A DNA stretch of 64,000 bases from the NCBI RefSeq assembly GCF_000429005.1, contig NZ_AUBA01000014.1, positions 38,515-102,514 of the forward strand. The letters are read 5' to 3'. The notes below the pieces were generated by a model. It searched no databases, was not told where the DNA came from, and saw nothing but the letters and a program-made list of their open reading frames with translations. The position numbers and the translations under genes were made by a program. Below are positions 43,129 to 51,404 of the stretch, in pieces (the first letter of the stretch is position 1; each line of letters begins with the position of its first letter). The DNA comes from Novosphingobium acidiphilum DSM 19966. GTDB lineage: Bacteria > Pseudomonadota > Alphaproteobacteria > Sphingomonadales > Sphingomonadaceae.

Positions 43129-44450
43129 CGCATGCGCTGCCGTTGCTGGAACGCATGGCTGCAATCACGCCTGATCTGACGCCGCGCCGTTATGGCGTGG
43201 TGTCGGCCTGCGATGGCGGGCTGCTCGAAGTCAGCGGACTGGCCCTGCCGATCGGCGCGCAATGCCGGATCGCGCACGGCCGCGGCACGCTGTCGGCCGA
43301 GGCGATCGGATTTCGCAATGGCCACACCCTGATGATGCTGCTGGGCGATCCGGTGCTGTTGCGCCCCGGTGCACGCGTCCGGCCCGAAGGCCGACCCGGC
43401 ATGCTGCCGGTGGGGCCGGCGTTTCTGGGCCGCGCGGTGGATGGCGAAGGCCATCCGATCGATGGCGGACCACCGATCGCGGCAGCGCAGGACTGGCCCG
43501 CCGGCGGGGTGCGCGCGGGTGCGCTCGATCGAGCGCCGGTGCGTGTGCCCTTCGATGTGGGCGTGCGTGCGCTCAATGCGCTGACCACATTCGGCGTGGG
43601 CCAGCGTATCGGCATCATGGCAGGATCGGGCGTGGGCAAATCGGTGCTGCTCGACATGATCGCCCACGGGGCCGAGGCCGAAGTGGTTGTGGTGGGCCTG
43701 ATCGGTGAACGCGCGCGCGAAGTGTCGGACTTTGTCGAACGCCACATGCACGGTGCCAAGCGCGCACGCAGCGTGATCGTCGCGGTGCCGGCCGATCATG
43801 CGCCCAATCTGCGCATCCGCGGCGCCATGCTGGCCACCGGCATGGCCGAACAGTTCCGCGCGCAAGGCCGCCGCGTGCTGCTGATCATGGACAGCCTGAC
43901 CCGCGTGGCGCACGCCGCGCGCGAAATCGGCCTGTTGCTGGGCGAACCCGGCGCAGCGCGCGGCTATCCGCCGTCGGCGCTCTCCACCATTACCAAGCTG
44001 GTCGAACGCGCGGGCAATTCGGCGGCCAGCGGCGGCTCGGTCACCGGGATTTACACCGTGCTGGCCGACGGCGACAACCAGGACGATCCGGTGGTCGACA
44101 CCGCACGCGCGATCCTTGACGGGCATGTCGTGCTGTCGCGCGATCTGGCGCAGCGCGGACAATATCCCGCAATCGACATCGCCGCCTCGCTCAGCCGGGT
44201 GATGAACGACATTGTCGATCCCGATCACGCCCGGCTGGCGCGGCGGTTTCGTGCGCTGGTCGCCGCGTACGAGGCCAACCGCGACCTGGTGCTGATGGGC
44301 GCCTATCGCCAGGGTACCGATCCGCAGCTGGATCGCGCGATTGCCATGCACGATCAGCTGACCGCATTCCTGGCCCAGGCGCAAGCCGAGATCGTGCCGC
44401 TGTCGGTGTGTATCCGGCAACTGGGCGGATTGCTGGGCGATGAAGGCTGA
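43122..44450 (+). CDS. fliI: Flagellum-specific ATPase FliI
   Basis: The 442-residue ATPase energises export. Walker A is GSGVGKS (168-174); other family segments are VGLIGERAREVSDFV, RVLLIMDSLTRVAHAAREIGLLLGEP and GYPPSALSTITKLVERAG. The start ATG at 43122 overlaps the fliH stop; upstream in-frame sequence is antisense-like Arg-rich translation of fliH. It overlaps fliJ by 11 bases. Confidence 0.96.
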   Translation: MVTHALPLLERMAAITPDLTPRRYGVVSACDGGLLEVSGLALPIGAQCRIAHGRGTLSAEAIGFRNGHTLMMLLGDPVLLRPGARVRPEGRPGMLPVGPAFLGRAVDGEGHPIDGGPPIAAAQDWPAGGVRAGALDRAPVRVPFDVGVRALNALTTFGVGQRIGIMAGSGVGKSVLLDMIAHGAEAEVVVVGLIGERAREVSDFVERHMHGAKRARSVIVAVPADHAPNLRIRGAMLATGMAEQFRAQGRRVLLIMDSLTRVAHAAREIGLLLGEPGAARGYPPSALSTITKLVERAGNSAASGGSVTGIYTVLADGDNQDDPVVDTARAILDGHVVLSRDLAQRGQYPAIDIAASLSRVMNDIVDPDHARLARRFRALVAAYEANRDLVLMGAYRQGTDPQLDRAIAMHDQLTAFLAQAQAEIVPLSVCIRQLGGLLGDEG

Positions 44451-44862
44451 ACGCACCCGGTTGGTCCGGTTGAAACGGCTGGAAACGCTGCGTGGCATCG
44501 CGCGGCAGACCGCTCTGGCCGAAGCGGGCAAGGCCGAAGCGCGGCTGGCAGAGCTGGAACACCTGGGCAGCCGCACCGCCGCGCTGATCACCGGTTATGC
44601 CATGCGTAGCGATGCGCAAAGCGGAGGCGATCTGGCGCGGCAGCGGATCTATCTGGGCGAACTGGAGCGGATGGTCGCGCGCAACGCGGCCGATATCGCA
44701 CGGGCGCGCGAACAGGCCGATGCCCGCGCCGCACAAGCCGCTGCCGCCGAACGCAGCCGCGCGGCCGCCGAAACCCGCGCCAATGCCACCGAAGCACGCA
44801 TTGCCCGCCATGAATCCGCGGCCAGCGTGCCGCTTGGCGCGCGGCCGCCACGGCCAACCTGA
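44440..44862 (+). CDS. fliJ: Flagellar export chaperone FliJ-like protein
   Basis: The 140-residue protein is almost entirely helical and rich in Ala, Arg and Glu (RLVRLKRLETLRGIARQTAL; LGELERMVARNAADIARARE), as expected for the antiparallel coiled coil of FliJ. FliJ escorts substrates and stimulates the FliI ATPase. Sequence conservation is low in this family, so position after fliI is a main argument. Confidence 0.78.
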   Translation: MKAERTRLVRLKRLETLRGIARQTALAEAGKAEARLAELEHLGSRTAALITGYAMRSDAQSGGDLARQRIYLGELERMVARNAADIARAREQADARAAQAAAAERSRAAAETRANATEARIARHESAASVPLGARPPRPT

Positions 44863-44878
44863 TGCCTTGGTCCGGAAT

Positions 44879-44893
44879 TGGCACGATTCTCGC
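44879..44893 (+). promoter_or_regulatory. Sigma54 promoter of the fliK operon
   Basis: TGGCACGATTCTCGC keeps the -24 GG and the -12 GC exactly 10 bases apart and differs from the best consensus at one -12 position (TCGC for TTGC). The predicted transcript starts ~27 bases before fliK. It would serve fliKLMNOPQR-flhB. Confidence 0.78.
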
Positions 44894-44931
44894 TTAACCA
44901 CGATCACCATCCCACCGGGAGCCTTGCGCCG

Positions 44932-46212
44932 ATGACCCTTGCGATTGCCGTTTCCGCCAGTTCCCGGGCTGCGCGCTCCCGCCTTGCGAGTGCGGCGACG
45001 TCCGGCGTCGAACACGCTGGCCCGGCAATCGGCGATGGCGCCGCCAAACCGGCAGTCCGCGCGGGCTTTGCAGCGGTGCTCGCCGTGCAGCAGCCGGTTT
45101 CGGCGGTACTTGCGCCGGTGCCCGCTGCCCTTGCACCGGTGGCGGCAACGACCGGCACAATCCTGCCGCCGGCACCTGCCAGCATTGCCGGCGCTGCGCC
45201 TGCGCCGCAGGGCAAAGGCCGGCCGGCCCCGGCGGCGCATACCCCTGCCGGCAGCGCGACGGCACAGCCGGTCGATCCCGCACCCGCTGTACCGCAGCCG
45301 ACAGTGCCGGCCACACCGCCAACGCCAGCAACCGACGCAACACCGGGCGACGCACAGCCCGCCGACCCGTCGCCGACCGCGGGCGCCATCCAGGTCGCAC
45401 AGACGGCCCTGGCAACAGCGGCAACCCCGGTGCCCGGCGCCCCGACCTCCGCGCTGCAAAGCCTGGACGCACCCGGCGAACAGCGCCCAGCCAAGCCCGG
45501 CCCCCCATTGACCGCGCGCGCAACGGTGCAAACCGGCATGGTACCGCGCGCCGCCGAGGCGCCAGGCACGGCGGCCGCTGCGCACGCACCGGCGCCGTCG
45601 CGCCCTGCCCCGGCACAGGCCAGGCCCGCCGCGGCAGGCCCTGCGTCGGCAAATCAGCCGACCGCGCCAACCCCGCCGCAAACCGGGACCGCCGCGCCGC
45701 TGATGCCGGCCACTGCGCCCTTGTTCACGCCGGCACCCAATCCTGCGACACCGGCGGCCGAAACACCCACCGATTTTGCCACGCTGGTCGATTCGATTGC
45801 GCGTGCGCGGTCCGAAAACCCGATAGTGGGCACGGCGACTGTCGGTATCGCGCTGACCCATGCCGATTTCGGGCGCGTGGGCCTGCAGTTCAGTCCGCGC
45901 GACGACGGTCTGGCGGTAACGCTGCACAGCACCGATCCGGGTTTTGCCCCGGCGGTGGCGGCCGCGACTGCAAGCGCGACTGCGCCTGCGTCGGCGGGCA
46001 ACCACCAGGGCAGCCAAACCGGACAACAGCCTGCCGCCCCACCGCAATCCGAATTTGCCGCGCGCGGCAATGGCGGCACCCTGCACGGCAGTCCGGACAA
46101 TGCCCCGCGTGGCGACACCCGCCGCCAGGATACCGCGCCGCCCCGGCGCGGCAGTCCGGGCGCGGCTGCCACAAGCCCCGACGCCACCGACACAACCGGC
46201 ATTTTTGCCTGA
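44932..46212 (+). CDS. fliK: Flagellar hook-length control protein FliK
   Basis: The 426-residue protein is strongly Ala/Pro/Thr-rich through residues 30-280, as expected for an exported molecular ruler. The C-terminal part (TATVGIALTHADFGRVGLQF, DDGLAVTLHSTDPGF) resembles the substrate-specificity switch domain but is weakly conserved. FliK measures hook length and switches FlhB to filament substrates. The call relies partly on its place before fliL. The start follows a good sigma54 promoter by ~40 bases. Confidence 0.78.
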   Translation: MTLAIAVSASSRAARSRLASAATSGVEHAGPAIGDGAAKPAVRAGFAAVLAVQQPVSAVLAPVPAALAPVAATTGTILPPAPASIAGAAPAPQGKGRPAPAAHTPAGSATAQPVDPAPAVPQPTVPATPPTPATDATPGDAQPADPSPTAGAIQVAQTALATAATPVPGAPTSALQSLDAPGEQRPAKPGPPLTARATVQTGMVPRAAEAPGTAAAAHAPAPSRPAPAQARPAAAGPASANQPTAPTPPQTGTAAPLMPATAPLFTPAPNPATPAAETPTDFATLVDSIARARSENPIVGTATVGIALTHADFGRVGLQFSPRDDGLAVTLHSTDPGFAPAVAAATASATAPASAGNHQGSQTGQQPAAPPQSEFAARGNGGTLHGSPDNAPRGDTRRQDTAPPRRGSPGAAATSPDATDTTGIFA

Positions 46213-46249
46213 CCATCTCGCCAATTGAACAGGGGGCGTACGATCCGCA

Positions 46250-46840
46250 ATGAGTGACAAGAAGGACAAGGACGCCAAGGCGGCCAAAAAGGGCGGCGGC
46301 ATGATCATCAAGATCGTGGCCGCCGTCGCCTTGCTGGGCGCGGGCGGCGGCGGGGTGTTCGCGCTGGTCGCCACGGGCGTGATCGGCGGGACCAAGCCGG
46401 TGGTCAAGGAAGACAAAAACCCCAAGCTGATCCGCAAAGGCGAAACCGATCCGTTTGCCCCCGCCGCCAAGGAAGGCGAAGGCGAGGCCGGCAAGGGCAC
46501 CGAAGGCGATGGCGGCACCGAATACCGCACCTTGTATTTCAGCTTTTCCGAAGACTTCACCTCGAACCTGAAAGGCGCAGGCGCGCTGGTGCAGGTGTCG
46601 ATCGCCTGTTCCACCCATCGCGATTACCGCGTGCTGCTGTGGCTGAAAAAGCACGAGCTGGCGATCCGTTCGGCAATGCTGGCGGTGCTGGCCGACACCG
46701 GCGAAGAGGATGTGCAGACCCCACAGGGCAAAGAAGCCCTGCAAAAGCGGCTGGCGCAGGCCATCAACAAGGTCCTGGTCGAAGCAGAAGGGTTCGGCGG
46801 GGTCGATGCGGTCTATTTCAAGAACTTCATCATCCAATGA
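46250..46840 (+). CDS. fliL: Flagellar basal-body protein FliL
   Basis: The 196-residue single-span protein has a Lys-rich N-terminus, one membrane helix (IVAAVALLGAGGGGVFALVATG), an acidic/Gly linker and a periplasmic domain (YFSFSEDFTSNLKGAGALVQVSI ... RAQ-like C-terminus KVLVEAEGFGGVDAVYFKNFIIQ). FliL sits around the stators and modulates torque. It overlaps fliM by four bases. Confidence 0.93.
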   Translation: MSDKKDKDAKAAKKGGGMIIKIVAAVALLGAGGGGVFALVATGVIGGTKPVVKEDKNPKLIRKGETDPFAPAAKEGEGEAGKGTEGDGGTEYRTLYFSFSEDFTSNLKGAGALVQVSIACSTHRDYRVLLWLKKHELAIRSAMLAVLADTGEEDVQTPQGKEALQKRLAQAINKVLVEAEGFGGVDAVYFKNFIIQ

Positions 46841-47733
46841 AGCAGGATTTCGCCTTTTTGGCCGAACGTGCGCTGGCACAGCACAGCGCCGCGCTGCTGC
46901 GCCCCGGCCCCGCCGACGCCGACCTGATCGAGGCGTTGCGTCAGGCCGGATCGCGGCTGGCACGCGGATTGCGCGGATCGCTGGCCCGGCTGTGCGGCGG
47001 CAATATGCCCGAAGTTTCGATCGACGGTCCGCATGACATGGCCATGGCCGATTTTGCGCGCAGCGGATTGTGTGCATACAGCCTGTACCACGCCGCGCCT
47101 TCGGGTGAACGGATGGTGGGCGCCATTGATGCCGAAACGCTGATGCGGCTGGTCGATCGGGCCTTTGGTGGACCAGGCGATGCACCCCACCCCTTGCCCA
47201 GCGAATTGCCGATGTCGGCCGATCTGATGCTGCAAAGCGTCGAAGCGGTGCTGGCGGCGCAGCTGGGCGCGGCGCTGGGCGGTGCGGGTGCGGCGCGCCA
47301 GACCATCGATCCGGTGCGGCGGGATACCGATCTGGCGCAGCTTCAGTCGTTTGCGCCGGCCACCCGCCTGGCCGTGCTGGACATCGCGGTGACCGAAGGC
47401 CTGCGCGCACCGTGGCATATCCGGCTGGCACTGCCGATCGGCGCGCTGGCGGTGCTGACCGGAATGGCCATGCCAAAAGCGCAGACCGCGCCTGATGCCG
47501 TATCGGGCGATCCCGAGGCCGAACCGTTTGCCGCAATGCCGCTGACGCTGACCGCGCTGTTGGTGGACACGCGGCTGCCGCTGCAGGCTGTATCGCGGCT
47601 GGAACCGGGCCAGGTGCTCAATCTGCCGATCGCGCGCCAGGTACCGCTGATCGCGGGCCGGCACACCATCGGCCACGGCACGATCGGCGCGGTCGACGGC
47701 TCTGTCGCGATCCAGGTCACCCGGCTGACCTGA
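46837..47733 (+). CDS. fliM: Flagellar motor switch protein FliM, lacking the N-terminal CheY-binding peptide
   Basis: The 298-residue protein has the middle domain with the GGPG motif (DRAFGGPGD) and a C-terminal SpoA/FliN-like domain (LNLPIARQVPLIAGRHTIGHGTIGAVDGSVAIQVTRLT). FliM connects FliG and FliN in the C ring. It starts MKQDFAFLAERALAQH; the usual N-terminal LSQxEIDALL peptide that binds phosphorylated CheY is absent. The start is fixed by the ATGA overlap with fliL, so the peptide is not simply outside the chosen frame. It is shorter than the ~330 residues of most FliM proteins. Confidence 0.88.
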   Translation: MKQDFAFLAERALAQHSAALLRPGPADADLIEALRQAGSRLARGLRGSLARLCGGNMPEVSIDGPHDMAMADFARSGLCAYSLYHAAPSGERMVGAIDAETLMRLVDRAFGGPGDAPHPLPSELPMSADLMLQSVEAVLAAQLGAALGGAGAARQTIDPVRRDTDLAQLQSFAPATRLAVLDIAVTEGLRAPWHIRLALPIGALAVLTGMAMPKAQTAPDAVSGDPEAEPFAAMPLTLTALLVDTRLPLQAVSRLEPGQVLNLPIARQVPLIAGRHTIGHGTIGAVDGSVAIQVTRLT

Positions 47734-47773
47734 TGCCCACATCCGCGCGCACCCCATTGAACACGAGGTACCC

Positions 47774-48076
47774 ATGACTTTCACCCCCCGCGGTTTTGAC
47801 CTGATCAAGGATGTCGACGTGCGCGTTACGGTCGAACTTGGCCGCACCGACATGAAACTGAAGGACGTGCTGGGCCTGACCACCGACAGCGTCGTCGTGC
47901 TGGACCGCATGACCGACGAACTGCTTGACGTCATGGTCAACGGCACGCTGATCGCGCGCGGCGAAGTCGTTGCGCAAGGCGAACGGTTTGGCCTGCGCAT
48001 TGTCGAACTGGTCGGCCAGGACGCACCCGCCGCGCCCGAGGGGCCGCGTCGTCGCGCCGGCGCAGGTGGCCAGTGA
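47774..48076 (+). CDS. fliN: Flagellar motor switch protein FliN
   Basis: The 100-residue protein is a SpoA domain (DVRVTVELGRTDMKLKDVLGLTTDSVVVLDR; VMVNGTLIARGEVVAQGERFGLRIVEL) with a short basic Gly/Ala tail. FliN forms the lower rim of the C ring and can bind export substrates and CheY. It overlaps fliO by four bases. Confidence 0.95.
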   Translation: MTFTPRGFDLIKDVDVRVTVELGRTDMKLKDVLGLTTDSVVVLDRMTDELLDVMVNGTLIARGEVVAQGERFGLRIVELVGQDAPAAPEGPRRRAGAGGQ

Positions 48077-48357
48077 TGTGGTGGTACCTGGCCAAGCTCG
48101 CGCTGTTTCTGCCACTGATTGCCGGGCTGGCCTGGGGATCGCTGCGCCTGGCCAAGCGGCTGGAAGGGCGGTTTGTCTCACCCGAGGGCAAAGCCGGCCT
48201 GCGCATCATCGAAACCCGGATGCTGTCACCCACGATGCGGCTGGCGGTGATTGCGTTTCATGACCGCGAGATCCTGGTGTCCGCGTCGAAACACGGGCTG
48301 GTGCGGCTGGCCGAGGCGCCCGCGCGCAGCCACGGGGGCGGCGATCATGCCGATTGA
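48073..48357 (+). CDS. fliO: Flagellar biosynthetic protein FliO
   Basis: The 94-residue protein has one N-terminal membrane span (LAKLALFLPLIAGLAWGSLRLA) followed by a small cytoplasmic domain (GLRIIETRMLSPTMRLAVIAFHDREILVSASKHGLVRLAE) typical of FliO. FliO assists assembly of the FliP ring. It overlaps fliN by four and fliP by 11 bases. Confidence 0.88.
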   Translation: MMWWYLAKLALFLPLIAGLAWGSLRLAKRLEGRFVSPEGKAGLRIIETRMLSPTMRLAVIAFHDREILVSASKHGLVRLAEAPARSHGGGDHAD

Positions 48358-49153
48358 GCGCTGGCGCCGGTTGGCCGGACTTGCTGCACTGGCGCTGATC
48401 GCGATGCTGGTCATGGCCAGTGCCGCGCACGCCCAGTCCGTGCCCGTCCCTGCGCCGTCGGGCGCCGCGATCCCCGGCGCGCTTGACCGGGCGTTTGGCG
48501 CGCTGTCGGGCGCGCAAGGCAAGGGCAGCCTGGCGTTGTCGATGCAGCTGCTGCTGATCATGGGCCTGCTGACCATTCTGCCCAGCATCGTGCTGATGAT
48601 GACCAGCTTCACCCGCATCCTGATCGTGCTGTCGCTGTTGCGCCAGGCGCTGGGCCTGCAACAAAGCCCGCCCAACCCGGTCTTGATCGGGCTGTCGCTG
48701 TTCCTGTCGCTGTTTGTCATGGCACCCACGCTCGACCGCGTGAATGCCACCGCGATCCAGCCTTATTCGGCCGGCACGATCAATGCCGAACAGGCGTTTG
48801 TGGCGGGAGGCCGCGAATTTCACAGCTTCATGATCCGCCAGACGCGCGAACGCGATCTGTTGATGTTTGCCGACATGGCGCATGCCCCGCGCTTTGCGGC
48901 GCAGGCCGACGTGCCGTTTTCGATCCTGCTGCCGGCATTCGTGACCAGCGAGCTGAAAACCGCATTCCAGATCGGGTTCATGCTGTTCCTGCCGTTTCTG
49001 GTGATCGACATCGTCGTGTCGTCGGTGCTGATGAGCCTGGGGATGATGATGATGAGCCCGACGGTCGTGTCGCTGCCGTTCAAGCTGTTGCTGTTCGTGC
49101 TGGTCGACGGCTGGTCGCTGCTGATGGGCAGCCTGGCCGCAAGTTTTACCTGA
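48347..49153 (+). CDS. fliP: Flagellar type III export gate protein FliP
   Basis: The 268-residue protein has a signal-like N-terminus (LAALALIAMLVMASAAHAQS) and the FliP core: TILPSIVLMMTSFTRILIVLSLLRQALG, LFLSLFVMAPT and the C-terminal GMMMMSPTVVSLPFKLLLFVLVDGW. FliP forms the central pore of the gate with FliQ and FliR. Confidence 0.97.
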   Translation: MPIERWRRLAGLAALALIAMLVMASAAHAQSVPVPAPSGAAIPGALDRAFGALSGAQGKGSLALSMQLLLIMGLLTILPSIVLMMTSFTRILIVLSLLRQALGLQQSPPNPVLIGLSLFLSLFVMAPTLDRVNATAIQPYSAGTINAEQAFVAGGREFHSFMIRQTRERDLLMFADMAHAPRFAAQADVPFSILLPAFVTSELKTAFQIGFMLFLPFLVIDIVVSSVLMSLGMMMMSPTVVSLPFKLLLFVLVDGWSLLMGSLAASFT

Positions 49154-49166
49154 AGGGCACGCGACA

Positions 49167-49439
49167 ATGGACGATACCGCAACCCTGCTGGCGCTGGCCG
49201 ACCGCATGCTGTGGACTGCAGCGCTTGCCGCCGTGCCGGTGCTGGTGGCCAATCTGGCAGTCGGGCTGGTGGTGGGGATCATCCAGGCGGCAACATCGGT
49301 CAACGAACAGACGCTGACATTTGTGCCCAAACTGGCGGTGACGGTGCTGGTGCTGGTCCTGCTGGGCGGGGCGATGCTGGGTCTGGCGGCCGATTTTCTG
49401 AAAGATGTCATGGCCCAGATCGCGATGATCGGAAAATGA
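49167..49439 (+). CDS. fliQ: Flagellar type III export gate protein FliQ
   Basis: The 90-residue protein consists of two membrane helices with the FliQ motif VGLVVGIIQAATSVNEQTLTF PKL-type loop. It belongs to the FliPQR gate complex and overlaps fliR by four bases. Confidence 0.96.
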   Translation: MDDTATLLALADRMLWTAALAAVPVLVANLAVGLVVGIIQAATSVNEQTLTFVPKLAVTVLVLVLLGGAMLGLAADFLKDVMAQIAMIGK

Positions 49440-50218
49440 TCGGGCTGGATTTCGGGTTTGGCCCGCTTGAGGCGGAATTCTGGCGGTTCGTGTTCGTGAT
49501 GACGCGGATCGGCGCCGCGCTGTTCGCCGCGCCGCTGTTCGGCGCGGCCGCGGTGCCGGCGCAAGTGCGCGTGATGCTGACCGCCGCGCTGGCCGTGCTG
49601 GTGTGCAGCTGGACCCAGGTTGCCGCACCGCCGGCGCTGCTGTCGCTGGCCGGCCTGGTGGTGGTGGCGGGCGAGGTCGTGATCGGTCTGGCACTGGGGT
49701 TTGTCATGCAGCTGGCCTTTGCCGCGCCGGCTATCGGGGCCGAACTGATCGGGGCGGGCATGGGGATGTCGATCGCGGCCAGCGCCGATCCGATCAACGG
49801 CGCGCATTCGGCAGTGTTCGGGCAATATTTCAGCGTCGTTCTGACCGTGCTGTTCTTTGGCATCGGTGCCCATCTCGACTGGATCAGCCTGCTGATCGAA
49901 AGCTATCGCACATTCCCACCCGGCACGCCGTGGCTGACACCAGGCCGGCTGCACCTGATCGATATGTTCGCCGCCGACATGTTCCTGGCCGGATTGAGCA
50001 TCGCGCTGCCGGTGGTGGTGCTGTTGCTGGTGGTGCATATCGTCACCGGCATCATTGGCCGGTCGGCGCCCGCGCTCAATCTGTTTGCGCTGGGCCTGCC
50101 CGCGGGCGTGCTGGCAGGAATTGCCGCGCTGCTCGCGTCGGCCCCGTTGATCGGTGAACGCATGGCCGATCTTGCGCATACTGCGGTGGCACACAGTGCT
50201 GCCTTGCTGGTGAAATAG
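49436..50218 (+). CDS. fliR: Flagellar type III export gate protein FliR
   Basis: The 260-residue polytopic protein shows FWRFVFVMTRIGAALFAAPLFG, VPAQVRVMLTAALA and the central GEVVIGLALGFVMQLAFAA, all typical of FliR. It completes the export gate. The start at 49436 overlaps fliQ; the stop is one base before flhB. Confidence 0.96.
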   Translation: MIGLDFGFGPLEAEFWRFVFVMTRIGAALFAAPLFGAAAVPAQVRVMLTAALAVLVCSWTQVAAPPALLSLAGLVVVAGEVVIGLALGFVMQLAFAAPAIGAELIGAGMGMSIAASADPINGAHSAVFGQYFSVVLTVLFFGIGAHLDWISLLIESYRTFPPGTPWLTPGRLHLIDMFAADMFLAGLSIALPVVVLLLVVHIVTGIIGRSAPALNLFALGLPAGVLAGIAALLASAPLIGERMADLAHTAVAHSAALLVK

Positions 50219-50219
50219 G

Positions 50220-51374
50220 ATGGCCGAAAGCGCGGGCGAAAAAACCTTCGAGCCGACCGCAAAGCGCAAGCGCGAAGCGATCGAGGGCGGCGATGTCCTG
50301 CGATCGCGCGAATTGACCGTGGCCACGGGCACGGCGGTGGGCGTAACCTGGCTGGTGCTGGCGGGTCCGTGGATGATGCGCGGCCTGACGCGGGTCATGC
50401 GGTTGGGGCTGGTGTGGAATCGCGACAGTCTGGACCGGTTCGACCCGGGCGCACTGTTGAAAGAGGCGCTGACCGGTGTTCTGCCGCCGGTGCTGCTGTT
50501 GGGTGTGGGCGTGCTGGCCGCGTCGCTGTTTGTGCAGCTGGGCCTTGGCGATGGCGCGTTTGTGGCATCAAACCTTGCCCCCAAACCATCACGCCTGAAC
50601 CCTGCCAACGGCCTGTCGCGGATGTTCGGCGCGCAAGGGCTGATCGAAATCGGTAAAGGACTGGCCAAGCTGGCGCTGCTGGGCACACTGGCCTGGGTCT
50701 GGCTGCGATCGCGGCTGGCGGTGCTGATCGGGCTGGGTGCGGGGCATCTGCAGGTGCAGATCGGTTATGCCTGGCATGCCGTGACGACGCTTCTGATCTA
50801 TCTGGCGGTCGGACTGATGCTGATCGCGATGAGCGATTTTCCGATCCAGTGGGTCCGCCGCCAGCGCCGCCTGCGCATGAGCCGCGAGGAAATCCGCGAC
50901 GAAAACAAACAGACCGACGGCAATCCCGAAAACAAGGCAGCGATCCGGCGCCGCCAGCGCGCCATTGCCAAAGGATCGGTGCGCAAGGCGGTGCAGGACG
51001 CACAGTTCGTGATCACCAACCCCACCCATTTCGCAGTGGTCATGCGCTATGACCCCGATCTGGCGCCTGCGCCGATCATGCTGGCCAAGGGGCGCGGCGA
51101 AACCGCACTGGCGATCCGCGAACTGGCGGGCGAATTCGGCGTGCCCACGCTGGAATACCCGGCGTTGGCCCGCTCGGTCTATTACACCACGCGTGAAAAC
51201 CAGATGATCCGCGAAGATCTTTATGTGGCGGTGGCCGCGGTGCTGGCCTTTGTGCTGAGCCTGAAACGCGGCGAAAGCCCGCCGGCGCCACGCGTGGATG
51301 TGCCGCTGGCGGTACGGTTCGACGCCGAAGGCAATCCGGAAATCATCGCCGATGCCGCCAGTACGATCACTTAA
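50220..51374 (+). CDS. flhB: Flagellar export switch protein FlhB
   Basis: The 384-residue protein has four membrane spans in its N-terminal half, the cytoplasmic linker MSREEIRDENKQTDGNPENK, and the autocleavage site NPTH (residues 267-270, in FVITNPTHFAVVMRY). Cleavage there, prompted by FliK, switches export from hook to filament proteins. The stop codon overlaps the FliA-type promoter of fliD. Confidence 0.97.
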   Translation: MAESAGEKTFEPTAKRKREAIEGGDVLRSRELTVATGTAVGVTWLVLAGPWMMRGLTRVMRLGLVWNRDSLDRFDPGALLKEALTGVLPPVLLLGVGVLAASLFVQLGLGDGAFVASNLAPKPSRLNPANGLSRMFGAQGLIEIGKGLAKLALLGTLAWVWLRSRLAVLIGLGAGHLQVQIGYAWHAVTTLLIYLAVGLMLIAMSDFPIQWVRRQRRLRMSREEIRDENKQTDGNPENKAAIRRRQRAIAKGSVRKAVQDAQFVITNPTHFAVVMRYDPDLAPAPIMLAKGRGETALAIRELAGEFGVPTLEYPALARSVYYTTRENQMIREDLYVAVAAVLAFVLSLKRGESPPAPRVDVPLAVRFDAEGNPEIIADAASTIT

Positions 51375-51397
51375 AGTGCCTGACAATCAGCCGTTCT
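51371..51397 (+). promoter_or_regulatory. Candidate FliA (sigma28) promoter of fliD
   Basis: TTAAA, exactly 14 bases, then GCCGTTCT lies 8 bases before the fliD start and overlaps the flhB stop codon. It follows the same pattern as the flgM and flagellin sites. The close distance to the start codon implies a very short leader or a start further downstream. Confidence 0.7.
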
Positions 51398-51404
51398 TGG
51401 CAGT

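Noticed and set aside
44191..46614. Open frame of 807 codons antisense to fliI-fliL
   Set aside because: Arg/Gly/Cys-rich nonsense opposite the low-complexity fliK gene, with no plausible ribosome-binding site.
48206..50686. Open frame of 826 codons antisense to fliP-flhB
   Set aside because: It covers four certain export-gate genes and encodes His/Gln/Arg-rich sequence without domains.
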